Under the pieces are notes generated by a model. It saw only the letters and a list, made by a program, of their open reading frames with translations, made no database searches and was not told where the DNA came from. A DNA stretch of 64,000 bases from Limivivens faecihominis (GTDB taxonomy: Bacteria > Bacillota > Clostridia > Lachnospirales > Lachnospiraceae). Of this stretch, positions 17,100-24,760 are shown piece after piece. The position numbers and the translations under genes are program-made. The DNA lies in contig NZ_JAJEPR010000003.1 in the NCBI RefSeq assembly GCF_020686945.1, forward strand, positions 1 to 64,000, written 5' to 3'. Each line of letters begins with the position of its first letter. Position 1 is the first letter of the stretch.

Positions 17100-18110
17100 A
17101 TGAGCAAATCCATTTATCCTGAAAATTACCATTCCGATCTGAATCTTCACGATACCCAGGTTGCCATCAAGACCGTCAAAGATTTCTTCCAGCGCGCCCT
17201 CACCGAGCGGCTGAACCTTCTGCGTGTGACCGCTCCCCTTTTCGTTGAGCCTTCCTCTGGTCTGAACGATAACCTGAACGGCGTGGAGCGCCCGGTAAGC
17301 TTCGATATCCGCGGCATAAAGGGCGAAAATGCCGAGATCGTCCATTCTCTTGCAAAATGGAAACGGTACGCTCTGAAAAAATACGGTTTTTCCTACGGCG
17401 AGGGTCTTTATACCGATATGAACGCCATCCGCCGGGATGAGGAGACAGACAACATCCATTCCATCTATGTGGACCAGTGGGACTGGGAGAAAATCATCTC
17501 CAAAGAAGACCGCAACATGGACACTCTGAAACAGGTGGTTCAGGAAGTGTACCAGGCTCTGAAAAAAACAGAGAAATACATGGCCATCGAGTATGATTAT
17601 ATTGAGGAAATCCTTCCGAAAAATATCTTCTTCATCACCTCTCAGGAGCTCGAAGATATGTATCCGGACTGCCCCCCGAAGGAGCGGGAATACAAGATCA
17701 CAAAGCTCAAGGGCGCTGTCTTTATCATGCAGATCGGCGACAAGCTGAAATCCGGCATTCCTCACGACGGCCGTGCTCCGGACTACGACGACTGGTCCTT
17801 AAACGGCGATATCATCGTCTACTATCCGGTGCTCGACATCGCTCTGGAGCTCTCTTCCATGGGTATCCGCGTGGATGAGAATTCCCTGAAAAAACAGTTG
17901 GAGCGGGCCGGCTGCCCGGAGCGGGCGGAGCTTCCCTTCCAAAAAGCCATCCTGAATAAAGAGCTTCCATACACGATCGGCGGCGGAATCGGCCAGTCCC
18001 GTATCTGTATGTTCTACCTGAGAAAAGCCCACATCGGCGAGGTACAGGCTTCTCTCTGGCCCGAGGAGGACGTCAAGGCTGCCGCAGAACACGGCATCGA
18101 ACTTCTCTAA
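17100..18110 (+). CDS. asnA: Aspartate-ammonia ligase (asparagine synthetase A)
   Basis: A 336-residue cytosolic enzyme making asparagine from aspartate, ammonia and ATP, related to class II aminoacyl-tRNA synthetases. Family blocks are clear: TAPLFVEPSSGLNDNLNG, PVSFDIRG, an EETDNIHSIYVDQWDWEK motif and GGGIGQSRICMF near the C-terminus. Full length for the family. AAAGGAGGG ribosome binding site, own promoter, and a convergent terminator shared with the beta-glucosidase operon. Confidence 0.97.
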   Translation: MSKSIYPENYHSDLNLHDTQVAIKTVKDFFQRALTERLNLLRVTAPLFVEPSSGLNDNLNGVERPVSFDIRGIKGENAEIVHSLAKWKRYALKKYGFSYGEGLYTDMNAIRRDEETDNIHSIYVDQWDWEKIISKEDRNMDTLKQVVQEVYQALKKTEKYMAIEYDYIEEILPKNIFFITSQELEDMYPDCPPKEREYKITKLKGAVFIMQIGDKLKSGIPHDGRAPDYDDWSLNGDIIVYYPVLDIALELSSMGIRVDENSLKKQLERAGCPERAELPFQKAILNKELPYTIGGGIGQSRICMFYLRKAHIGEVQASLWPEEDVKAAAEHGIELL

Positions 18111-18112
18111 CG

Positions 18113-18198
18113 CAGATCGAGATTCGCGTAGCGCATCTCGATCTGATTAGCGGTCGTCAAATGCACCTGCACAAGTGCGTGCATTTTCCTCGTCGCTA
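18113..18198. repeat. Nested palindromic intergenic element
   Basis: cagatcgagat (18113-18123) and its exact complement (18135-18145) form one hairpin with a gcgtagcgc loop. Immediately after, tagcg...cgcta and tcgtc...cctcg arms enclose a second hairpin, aatgcac...gtgcatt (about 18160-18186). It precedes the asnA/beta-glucosidase terminator and has no coding potential. Confidence 0.5.
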
Positions 18199-18201
18199 TA
18201 A

Positions 18202-18245
18202 AAAATGCTGCGGTTCGTCATTTTCTGACGCCGCAGCATTTTTTT
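18202..18245. terminator. Bidirectional terminator between asnA and beta-glucosidase
   Basis: aatgctgcgg at 18204-18213 pairs exactly with ccgcagcatt at 18231-18240, with an A-run before and a T-run after, so it ends both converging transcripts. Confidence 0.85.
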
Positions 18246-20376
18246 ACAGTTCCACTTCTGTTTCCATCCAAACCTCATGGGAGGACCGGCAGACACTGAT
18301 GATATAGGCGCCCTTTTCCACCCGAAATTCTTTTTCCTTTTCATCATAGTAAGAAAAAGCTTCCATATCCAGCATAAATTCCAGATTTTTGATCTCGCCC
18401 GGTTTCAGCGAAATCTTGTCGAAAGCCTTCAGCTCCCGTATGGGCCGGTCTTCTCCCGAATTCTTTCTTCCCACATAAAGCTGTACGACTTCTTTTCCCT
18501 TCATGGCTCCCGTATTGACCACGCCTAACGTCACCTGGACCTTCGCGCCATTTCCGTTTCCTTTTACCCGGGCTTTCAGCCGCTCATAGGTAAATTCCGT
18601 GTAGGAAAGACCATAGCCGAACGGAAAAGCCACCGGCACTTGCCGGGTCTCATAATAGCGGTAGCCCACGAAAATTCCTTCTCTGTAGGCCACGGTCTTT
18701 CCGCCGGGAAATTCTCCGATGCAGTGGGCCGGGCAGTCCATATGAGAAAAAGGAAAGCTCTCAGGAAGCCGTCCCGAGGGGTTGACTTTACCGAAAAGGA
18801 CTTCTGCCAGGGCTTTGCCGCCCTCCATACCGGCGTACCAGTTCCAGACCAGGGCTTTGGCTCTTGAAAGCCACGCCCCCATCTCCACCGGAGAACCGGC
18901 TGCCATAACCACAACCGTATCCGGCTTTGCCTTTAAAAGCTCAAGAATCAGCTGATCCTGAGCATAAGGCAGCTTCATATCTGGCCGGTCCCGACCCTCC
19001 AGATCCTGCTGATGGTTGAGACCGCCCACAAAAATAACCTGATCGTAAAGAGCAGCTTTCCGCAGGGCTTCCTCCCGAAGTTCTTTCTGCTTTTGCAGCA
19101 GCGCCCCGTCCGTATCTTTTTCCCCGGCAGTCTTTCCGCCGCCGTCTTTCAGGCTCTCCTCCTGCCAGCCGGCCTCCTTCGTCAGGAAATCATCCGCCAG
19201 ATAACCCTGACAGAAATCCACCCGGGTATTGCCACCCAGCAGCATCTTGATCCCCAGAAGGGGCGTGATCTCGTAAAAAGCCTTGATCTCCGCGCTGCCG
19301 CCTCCGCCGGAATGTGCCCGGTTGGCATTGTCGCCGACGACCAGAAGCTTTCTGATCCGCTCCGGCTTCAGGGGCAAGATGTGGTTCTCATTTTTCAGAA
19401 GAACGATGGACTCCTCCGCCGCTTTGAGAAGAGTCTTCTGGTGCTCCGGCGTATTGTAGGAGCCGCTCTGCCGGTGCTCTCCCGGAAGCATATGGAGCCG
19501 ATCCATGAGCTGGAGGATATTTTTCACCTTCTCATCAATGAGCCCCTCGGAAATCTCGCCTTTTTCCACCGCTTCTTTGAGAGGCCGCGCCAGACAGTAA
19601 TTGTCAAAATCATAGGTGACGGACATCTCCAGATCCAGCGCGCTCTCCGCCGCTTTCTTCGTGTCGTGGACGGCTCCCCAGTCGGAGACCACCATTCCGT
19701 CGTAGCCCCATTCTTTCCGCAGGATATCCGTTAAAAGTTCTTTGCTTTCGCAGCAGTGCTCTCCTTTGTAACGGTTATAGGCTCCCATCAGAGACAAAGC
19801 ACCGGCTTTTTTCACCGCCTTTTTGAAAGCCGGAAGGTAAATTTCCCGGAGGGCCTGATCGCTGACCTCCACCTCCACCCAGAGGCGATCCGTTTCCTGA
19901 TTATTCAGGGCAAAATGCTTCACGCAGGCCGCCACATCCGCTTTCTGGATGCCTTCAATGAGAGGAACTGCCATCTCCCCGGCAAGATACGGATCTTCGC
20001 TCATATACTCGAAATTCCTGCCGCATAAGGAACTTCTCTTGATGTTGATGCCCGGAGCTAGGATCACGTCTTTTCCCCTGCCTCTGGCCTCCTCTCCCAG
20101 GACCTGGCCGCATTTTCCGGCAAGCTTCCGGTTCCAGGTGGAAGCCAGGGCGCTGTTGGACGGGAGATAGGAGACATAATCATCGGAATTTCCCACCGGA
20201 ACCCAGCTGTCCCCCGGGAATTCGTTCCGCACACCCATGGGGCCGTCGGAAAGTTTTAAAGGCGGAATCCCCAACCGCTCCACGCCCTTTGTCTCAAAAA
20301 GGCCTTTTCCATGAATCATGCCAATTTTTTCGTCCAGAGTCAGTTCTTTTAACAGTCGTTCGATCTTTGATTCCAT
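18244..20376 (-). CDS. Beta-glucosidase, GH3 family
   Basis: A 710-residue enzyme with the full GH3 layout: N-terminal barrel (about residues 1-300) with LSDGPMGVR, KHFALNNQE and the nucleophile Asp232 in GMVVSDWGAVHD; the alpha/beta sandwich (about 330-560); and a C-terminal fibronectin-III-like domain (about 620-705, PFGYGLSYTEF). No signal peptide, so it hydrolyses imported beta-glucosides in the cytosol. ATG at 20376 is preferred: GGGGA lies six bases upstream and earlier starts overlap the preceding gene. Last gene of a dapF-esterase-beta-glucosidase run. Confidence 0.93.
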   Translation of the reverse strand: MESKIERLLKELTLDEKIGMIHGKGLFETKGVERLGIPPLKLSDGPMGVRNEFPGDSWVPVGNSDDYVSYLPSNSALASTWNRKLAGKCGQVLGEEARGRGKDVILAPGINIKRSSLCGRNFEYMSEDPYLAGEMAVPLIEGIQKADVAACVKHFALNNQETDRLWVEVEVSDQALREIYLPAFKKAVKKAGALSLMGAYNRYKGEHCCESKELLTDILRKEWGYDGMVVSDWGAVHDTKKAAESALDLEMSVTYDFDNYCLARPLKEAVEKGEISEGLIDEKVKNILQLMDRLHMLPGEHRQSGSYNTPEHQKTLLKAAEESIVLLKNENHILPLKPERIRKLLVVGDNANRAHSGGGGSAEIKAFYEITPLLGIKMLLGGNTRVDFCQGYLADDFLTKEAGWQEESLKDGGGKTAGEKDTDGALLQKQKELREEALRKAALYDQVIFVGGLNHQQDLEGRDRPDMKLPYAQDQLILELLKAKPDTVVVMAAGSPVEMGAWLSRAKALVWNWYAGMEGGKALAEVLFGKVNPSGRLPESFPFSHMDCPAHCIGEFPGGKTVAYREGIFVGYRYYETRQVPVAFPFGYGLSYTEFTYERLKARVKGNGNGAKVQVTLGVVNTGAMKGKEVVQLYVGRKNSGEDRPIRELKAFDKISLKPGEIKNLEFMLDMEAFSYYDEKEKEFRVEKGAYIISVCRSSHEVWMETEVEL

Positions 20377-20390
20377 ATCCATTCCCCGTA

Positions 20391-21203
20391 TCAGAGATTT
20401 TTCAGCCAGGTCCTTGCATGGTCGATCCAGGTGGCACACTCGGGCTGGATGCCGAAACCATCTTTGGTAGCCGTGAGCTCATTGGCCAGACCCAGACCGT
20501 GGGGGCCATGGGGATAAATATGCATCTCCACAGAGATTCCCTGGTTGTGGAGAGCCTGATAAAAGAGCAGGGAATTTTCCACAGGTACGCAGTCATCCTC
20601 CGTGGTATGCCACAGGAAAGCGGGCGGCGTGTCCGCATCTACCTGATTTTCCAGGGACATTTCGTCCACCAGCTCGTCATAGCGGTCGCCCAGGAGATTT
20701 TCAAAGGAGCCTCTGTGAGCCTTCGGTCCGGAGGTGATAACCGGATAGCTCAGGATCATGCCGTTGGGCTTCAGCATCTCCGGCGTCGTATGCAGCATTT
20801 CTGCCAGGAAGGTTTTTTTCTTCCAGAAAACACCGTAGGAGGCTGCCAGATGGCCGCCTGCAGATGCGCCCTGAACCACCATCCTGTCCGCATCAATGTG
20901 GAACTCCTCCGCATGCTCTCTTAAATATTTGAAGCCTGCTGCCACCTGAAGAAGGGCGGTCGGATAACGGGCCGGAGCCACACTGTAGCGGAGAACTGCC
21001 GCATGAAAACCGGCTGCCACAAACTGCAGAGCGATTGCCTCCGCCTCACGGTCAGAAGTCATGCCGTAGCCGCCGCCCGGGCAGATAAAGATCAGCGGCC
21101 GTTTGTCGATGCCGATCTCCAGAGATTTCTCCAGAAGATAGAGATACAGCTTCGCAGGCTCTTCATAGGTTTCTGCTTTAATATTCATTACCTGATAGAT
21201 CAT
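20391..21203 (-). CDS. Alpha/beta-hydrolase (acetyl esterase-like)
   Basis: A 270-residue hydrolase of the acetyl-xylan esterase/lipase-like group. The oxyanion motif CPGGGYGM, nucleophile motif QGASAGGH, acid in TTEDDCVP and final histidine in PHGPHG form a complete catalytic set. No signal peptide. It lies 14 bases before the GH3 gene, so the pair plausibly removes acetyl or acyl groups and then the glucosyl unit of imported plant oligosaccharides (inference from neighbours). Confidence 0.88.
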   Translation of the reverse strand: MIYQVMNIKAETYEEPAKLYLYLLEKSLEIGIDKRPLIFICPGGGYGMTSDREAEAIALQFVAAGFHAAVLRYSVAPARYPTALLQVAAGFKYLREHAEEFHIDADRMVVQGASAGGHLAASYGVFWKKKTFLAEMLHTTPEMLKPNGMILSYPVITSGPKAHRGSFENLLGDRYDELVDEMSLENQVDADTPPAFLWHTTEDDCVPVENSLLFYQALHNQGISVEMHIYPHGPHGLGLANELTATKDGFGIQPECATWIDHARTWLKNL

Positions 21204-21221
21204 AGTTTTCCTCTCCTTTTC

Positions 21222-22073
21222 TTATGCGATTGCCTCCGGCAGCTCGATCTCTCCGTCAAAAACGGTGGTCGCCGGTCCGGTCATATAGACCAGGTTCTCT
21301 TTTCTGTCCCAGAAGATCTTCAGATCTCCCCCCAGAAGTTTCACAGTCACTTCCTCCTCCGTAAAGCCATTTAAAATAGAAGCAACTGCCACAGCGCAGG
21401 CTCCTGTTCCGCAGGCCATGGTCTCCCCGGAGCCTCTCTCCCAGACGCGCATTTCCACGGTGTTCCGGTTCAGCACATGGACAAATTCTGTATTAATCCG
21501 GTCCGGGAAGCGTTTGTGATTTTCAAAGGAGGGGCCGATTTTCTCAAGCTCCAGCTCCTCCGGGGAATAATCGAGAAAAATCACCGCATGGGGATTTCCC
21601 ATGGAAACGCCGGTGATATAGTACTCTTTTCCCTCAACCTCAAGGGATTCATCGATGACCTGTTCCTTCTCGGAAACAATGGGGATCTTCACCGCCTCAA
21701 GAATGGGCGCTCCCATGTTTACCCGAACTTCAGAAACCTTTCCGTCTTTCAGAGTCAGATGAAGATACTTGATACCTGCCTTCGTCTCCACTGCGATATC
21801 CGTCTTGTCCACAATGCCGTAATCATAGGCGTATTTTGCCACACAACGGATGCCATTTCCGCACATAGCTCCCTGAGAACCGTCCAGGTTATACATATCC
21901 ATCGTGCAGTCTGCCTTCTCTGAGGGACGGATCAGGATCAGGCCGTCCGAACCGATCCCAAAATGCCGGTCGCTGACGAAACGGGCCACAGCCGCCGGAT
22001 CCTTTACCTCTTCTTTAAAACAGTTGACATACACATAATCGTTGCCGATTCCCTGCATTTTTGTAAATTTCAT
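21222..22073 (-). CDS. dapF: Diaminopimelate epimerase
   Basis: A 283-residue enzyme that converts LL- to meso-diaminopimelate for lysine and peptidoglycan. Both catalytic cysteines are present: C71 in MCGNGIRC and C221 in MACGTGACA. N-terminal MKFTKMQGIGNDYVY is the family's signature. GGAGGCAGAAG precedes the ATG. First gene of a run with an esterase and a GH3 enzyme, an odd combination of wall precursor and sugar-utilisation genes. Confidence 0.97.
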   Translation of the reverse strand: MKFTKMQGIGNDYVYVNCFKEEVKDPAAVARFVSDRHFGIGSDGLILIRPSEKADCTMDMYNLDGSQGAMCGNGIRCVAKYAYDYGIVDKTDIAVETKAGIKYLHLTLKDGKVSEVRVNMGAPILEAVKIPIVSEKEQVIDESLEVEGKEYYITGVSMGNPHAVIFLDYSPEELELEKIGPSFENHKRFPDRINTEFVHVLNRNTVEMRVWERGSGETMACGTGACAVAVASILNGFTEEEVTVKLLGGDLKIFWDRKENLVYMTGPATTVFDGEIELPEAIA

Positions 22074-22158
22074 CTTCTGCCTCCTATATCAGCCGTCCCT
22101 CCGGCTATTCTTACGCTTTTTCATTTTATCACGACTGTTTTTATTTGGGAATCCCGAT

Positions 22159-22186
22159 TTGACATTTATCTGTTCTCTGCTATACT
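22159..22186 (+). promoter_or_regulatory. Sigma-A promoter of lysozyme-like gene
   Basis: Perfect TTGACA at 22159-22164, 16-base spacer, TATACT at 22181-22186, 30 bases before the ATG. Confidence 0.75.
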
Positions 22187-22216
22187 GAGGGGGACTCTTA
22201 CGAAATGAGGATTCTT

Positions 22217-22864
22217 ATGGAAAATAAAACGAAAACAAAGCGACCGCCCCGAAAAAGGCGCTCTTTAAGCGTAGCGGAGCGAAAAAAACAGCTCCATCTT
22301 CGCATTGGTCTTTCCCTGGCGGGAATTTTTCTTGTATTCTTCCTCTTTCTGGCGCCTTTCGGGCCCCATCTACTCTTCGGAAAAGGACGGGCGGTAAATC
22401 TCTCCGACTCGGTCCTTCAATATCAGGCCCTGGTGGATCAGTACTGTGAGGAATACTCCATCCCGGCTTTCTCCCAGGTCGTGCTGGCCATCATGCAGCA
22501 GGAAAGCGCCGGTTCTGTGGCCGACGTCATGCAGGCCTCAGAAAGCCCTTTCAACACCTGGTATGCCAACACACCGAACAGCATCCTGGATCCAGATTAT
22601 TCCATCCGGGTGGGCGTGGAGACCTTCGCCTACTGCCTGAACGAGGCCGGCTGCACTTCCCCCAGGCAAAAGTCCAGGCTAAAACTCGCCTTACAAACCT
22701 ACAATTATGGAAATTCCTACGCTTCCTGGGCTCTCACCAATTACGGCGGTTATTCCCAGGACAATGCGCTGGAATTTGCCGAAAATATGAAGGGAAAGCT
22801 TGGCTGGAGCCAGTACGGCGACCCGGAATATGTCTCCCATGTGCTCCGATATTACCGCTCGTAA
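22217..22864 (+). CDS. Membrane-anchored lysozyme-like transglycosylase
   Basis: A 215-residue protein with a strongly basic N-terminus (RPPRKRRS), one membrane anchor (about residues 28-48) and an extracellular lysozyme-like domain of the CwlT/PF13702 type: LAIMQQESAG with the catalytic glutamate, SIRVGVETFAYCL, and TYNYGNSYASW. Such enzymes cut the glycan strands of peptidoglycan. ATG at 22217 chosen because GAGGA lies six bases upstream; an earlier ATG at 22205 overlaps that site. The stop codon lies inside the palindrome at 22861. Confidence 0.88.
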   Translation: MENKTKTKRPPRKRRSLSVAERKKQLHLRIGLSLAGIFLVFFLFLAPFGPHLLFGKGRAVNLSDSVLQYQALVDQYCEEYSIPAFSQVVLAIMQQESAGSVADVMQASESPFNTWYANTPNSILDPDYSIRVGVETFAYCLNEAGCTSPRQKSRLKLALQTYNYGNSYASWALTNYGGYSQDNALEFAENMKGKLGWSQYGDPEYVSHVLRYYRS

Positions 22865-22887
22865 CTGTTCAGTATCTTCACAGTTAC
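22861..22887. repeat. TAACTGTTCAG palindrome, copy overlapping a stop codon
   Basis: gtaactgttcagtatctt continues to cacagttac; GTAACTG and CAGTTAC are the arms. The same unit, with two changes, is found at 57375. It provides the TAA stop of the preceding gene. No T-tract follows, so it is not a normal terminator. Confidence 0.6.
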
Positions 22888-22987
22888 TATCGCCCTTAAT
22901 ATAAAAAAGAAGTGGAATTTTTCTCATTTATCCACTACAATAGGAATTAACTTCAACCTGCAAATTTTTTAAAAAAGGAGTAAGTCT

Positions 22988-23926
22988 ATGAGCTATGAAA
23001 CCTATACCACCGTGGACTGGCTGATGTTCTTCTACATCTACTGCTTCCTCGGCTGGTGCTTTGAATCCACCTATGTTTCCATTCAGCACAAGAAATGGAT
23101 CAACCGTGGCTTTATGCGCGGACCGTTTCTTCCCCTCTACGGTTCCGGAGCCGTCATTATGCTGTTTGTGACCATTCCGGTCCGGGACAATGTTTTCCTT
23201 ACCTTCCTCTTCGGCGCAGTAGGAGCTACGATCCTCGAATACTTCACCGGAGCCGCGATGGAGGCCCTCTTCAAGGTCCGTTACTGGGATTACAGCAACA
23301 ATCGCTTCAACCTGAACGGCCACATCTGTCTGGGCACCACCATCGCCTGGGGCTTTCTGACTCTCGCCATGGTTCATATTCTGCAGACGCCTGTGGAGGC
23401 CGTAGTAAATGCCATTCCGCCCAGGCCCGAAGGAATCATCGCCCTGGTGGTGACGATCTATATCGCCGCTGATTTCTCCCTTTCCTTCAAGGCAGCCCTC
23501 GATATCAAGGATCTCCTTGCAAAGATGACCGCCGCCAAGGAAGAAATGGATAAAGTCCAGACCCGTCTGGATGCCATTATCGCCTTCACCGGCCAGACCG
23601 CTGCTTTCAAAACCCTTTCCAATTCCAAGGACCGTCTCTCCGGCACCCTCCAGTCTGTCAAAGCCAAACTGGATTTCCTGCAGAAGCATGAGCACAGCGA
23701 GGAGCGCCGTTCCGGCAAACAGCTGACTGCCTTCCGTGAGGAACTGGAGCAGTTGAAAACCAAGTACATTGTGGACAACGAGTACCGCAAGGCTCTGTCC
23801 AATCGTCTCGGTTTCTTCCGCAAGGAGCTCTTAAAAGCGCATCCGACCATCGCTTCTCCGAAGTTCGAGTCCGCTCTTGCAGAGTTAAAAGAGATCGTTT
23901 CCGAGAAATCTCACAAAGAAGATTAA
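22988..23926 (+). CDS. CmpB/DUF1113-like membrane protein (putative ABC transporter type IV)
   Basis: A 312-residue protein. Residues about 10-160 hold five membrane segments with the FFYIYCFLGWCFESTYVS start and RGPFLPLYGSGA loop that define the PF06541 (ABC_trans_CmpB) family; the remaining C-terminal half is a charged, coiled-coil-rich cytosolic region. Despite the family name there is no ATPase nearby and transport is unproven. AAAAAAGGAG precedes the ATG. Single gene facing the deacetylase-like gene. Confidence 0.85.
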   Translation: MSYETYTTVDWLMFFYIYCFLGWCFESTYVSIQHKKWINRGFMRGPFLPLYGSGAVIMLFVTIPVRDNVFLTFLFGAVGATILEYFTGAAMEALFKVRYWDYSNNRFNLNGHICLGTTIAWGFLTLAMVHILQTPVEAVVNAIPPRPEGIIALVVTIYIAADFSLSFKAALDIKDLLAKMTAAKEEMDKVQTRLDAIIAFTGQTAAFKTLSNSKDRLSGTLQSVKAKLDFLQKHEHSEERRSGKQLTAFREELEQLKTKYIVDNEYRKALSNRLGFFRKELLKAHPTIASPKFESALAELKEIVSEKSHKED

Positions 23927-24630
23927 AAAAGATGCCCGACAGGCACCGCTTCATATCCCATGGCTCCAAGCTCCGGAAGCAGTTTTTCCAGGGTGGGAGC
24001 CATATTTTTTGCCCCGGTGTGGAAAAGAAGCAGGGCTCCCGGACGAAGTCTCTCGCTCTCTGTCACGGTCTTAAAAATGGCGTCGCTCCCGTAATCCTTC
24101 CAGTCTTCTGAGTCCACAGACCAGCCCACCGGCTGGAGACCTGCCCCCTGAACCGCCTGCAAAAGTCCTGTCCCATAGCGTTTTTCCCGCTCCTGAAAGA
24201 GCGTAAGTTCTCTCCCTGTGATATTCCGAAGCCGTTCTCCCGCCTGTTCCAGAAGAGAGCGCACTTCTCTCACACTCAGGCGATCCCATCGTTTGCCCTC
24301 CTGGCTTAAAAGTCCCAGCTCATGCCCTTCCTGTATGATTTTCGTCACCAGTTCCGGCCAGGATTCTCCCCAGCTTTCCGTCACAAAAAAGGTAGCTTTT
24401 TTTCCATTTTCCCGGAGGATTTTTAAAACGTTTTCCGTCTCCTCCCCATTTCCTGTCACCTGAAAAATAAGGCCCACTTTTGCCTCCGCCGTATCCACCT
24501 CATTCACCGGCCTGGCGCTGATTCCTCCTGCCACTTCCAGACTGCCTTGACGGAAATTCCAGATTCCCGCCGCTGTCAGAAGCAGGCAGAGCATCAATAC
24601 ACCCGCTCCCCGGAACTTTCTCACATCCAT
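23923..24630 (-). CDS. Degenerate NodB-type deacetylase-like protein
   Basis: A 235-residue secreted or membrane-anchored protein: hydrophobic segment at about residues 9-25, then a NodB-fold domain similar in layout to PdaB. The catalytic signature is gone: the position of TFDDGP reads LIFQVTGNGEE, and the histidine motif GHExGNHT reads GHELGLLSQ. Later fold elements (PVGWSVDSEDWK, LLFHTG) are kept. It is therefore probably a non-catalytic carbohydrate-binding relative. ATG at 24630 chosen because GGGGGAG lies nine bases upstream and longer starts run into the neighbouring terminator. Confidence 0.8.
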   Translation of the reverse strand: MDVRKFRGAGVLMLCLLLTAAGIWNFRQGSLEVAGGISARPVNEVDTAEAKVGLIFQVTGNGEETENVLKILRENGKKATFFVTESWGESWPELVTKIIQEGHELGLLSQEGKRWDRLSVREVRSLLEQAGERLRNITGRELTLFQEREKRYGTGLLQAVQGAGLQPVGWSVDSEDWKDYGSDAIFKTVTESERLRPGALLLFHTGAKNMAPTLEKLLPELGAMGYEAVPVGHLF

Positions 24631-24704
24631 CCTGATACGCTCCCCCACTGATTCTTCTGTTTCTATCTTATGAAAAAGGACGCCAGATATGCGTTCCTGT
24701 ACAA

Positions 24705-24746
24705 GAAAGGAGCCGGACACCCTTTTTCAAGATGTCCGGCTCCTGC
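24705..24746 (-). terminator. Terminator of surface-protein gene
   Basis: ggagccggaca at 24709-24719 and tgtccggctcc at 24733-24743 are exact complements; on the minus strand the stem is followed by TTTCTTG. Confidence 0.75.
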
Positions 24747-24760
24747 CGTTTCATTTCTTA

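Noticed and set aside
16905..17765. Long N-terminal extension of the sensor kinase
   Set aside because: The open frame runs antisense through asnA and lacks a signal or family match before the MKRKHS start, which has a suitable ribosome binding site.
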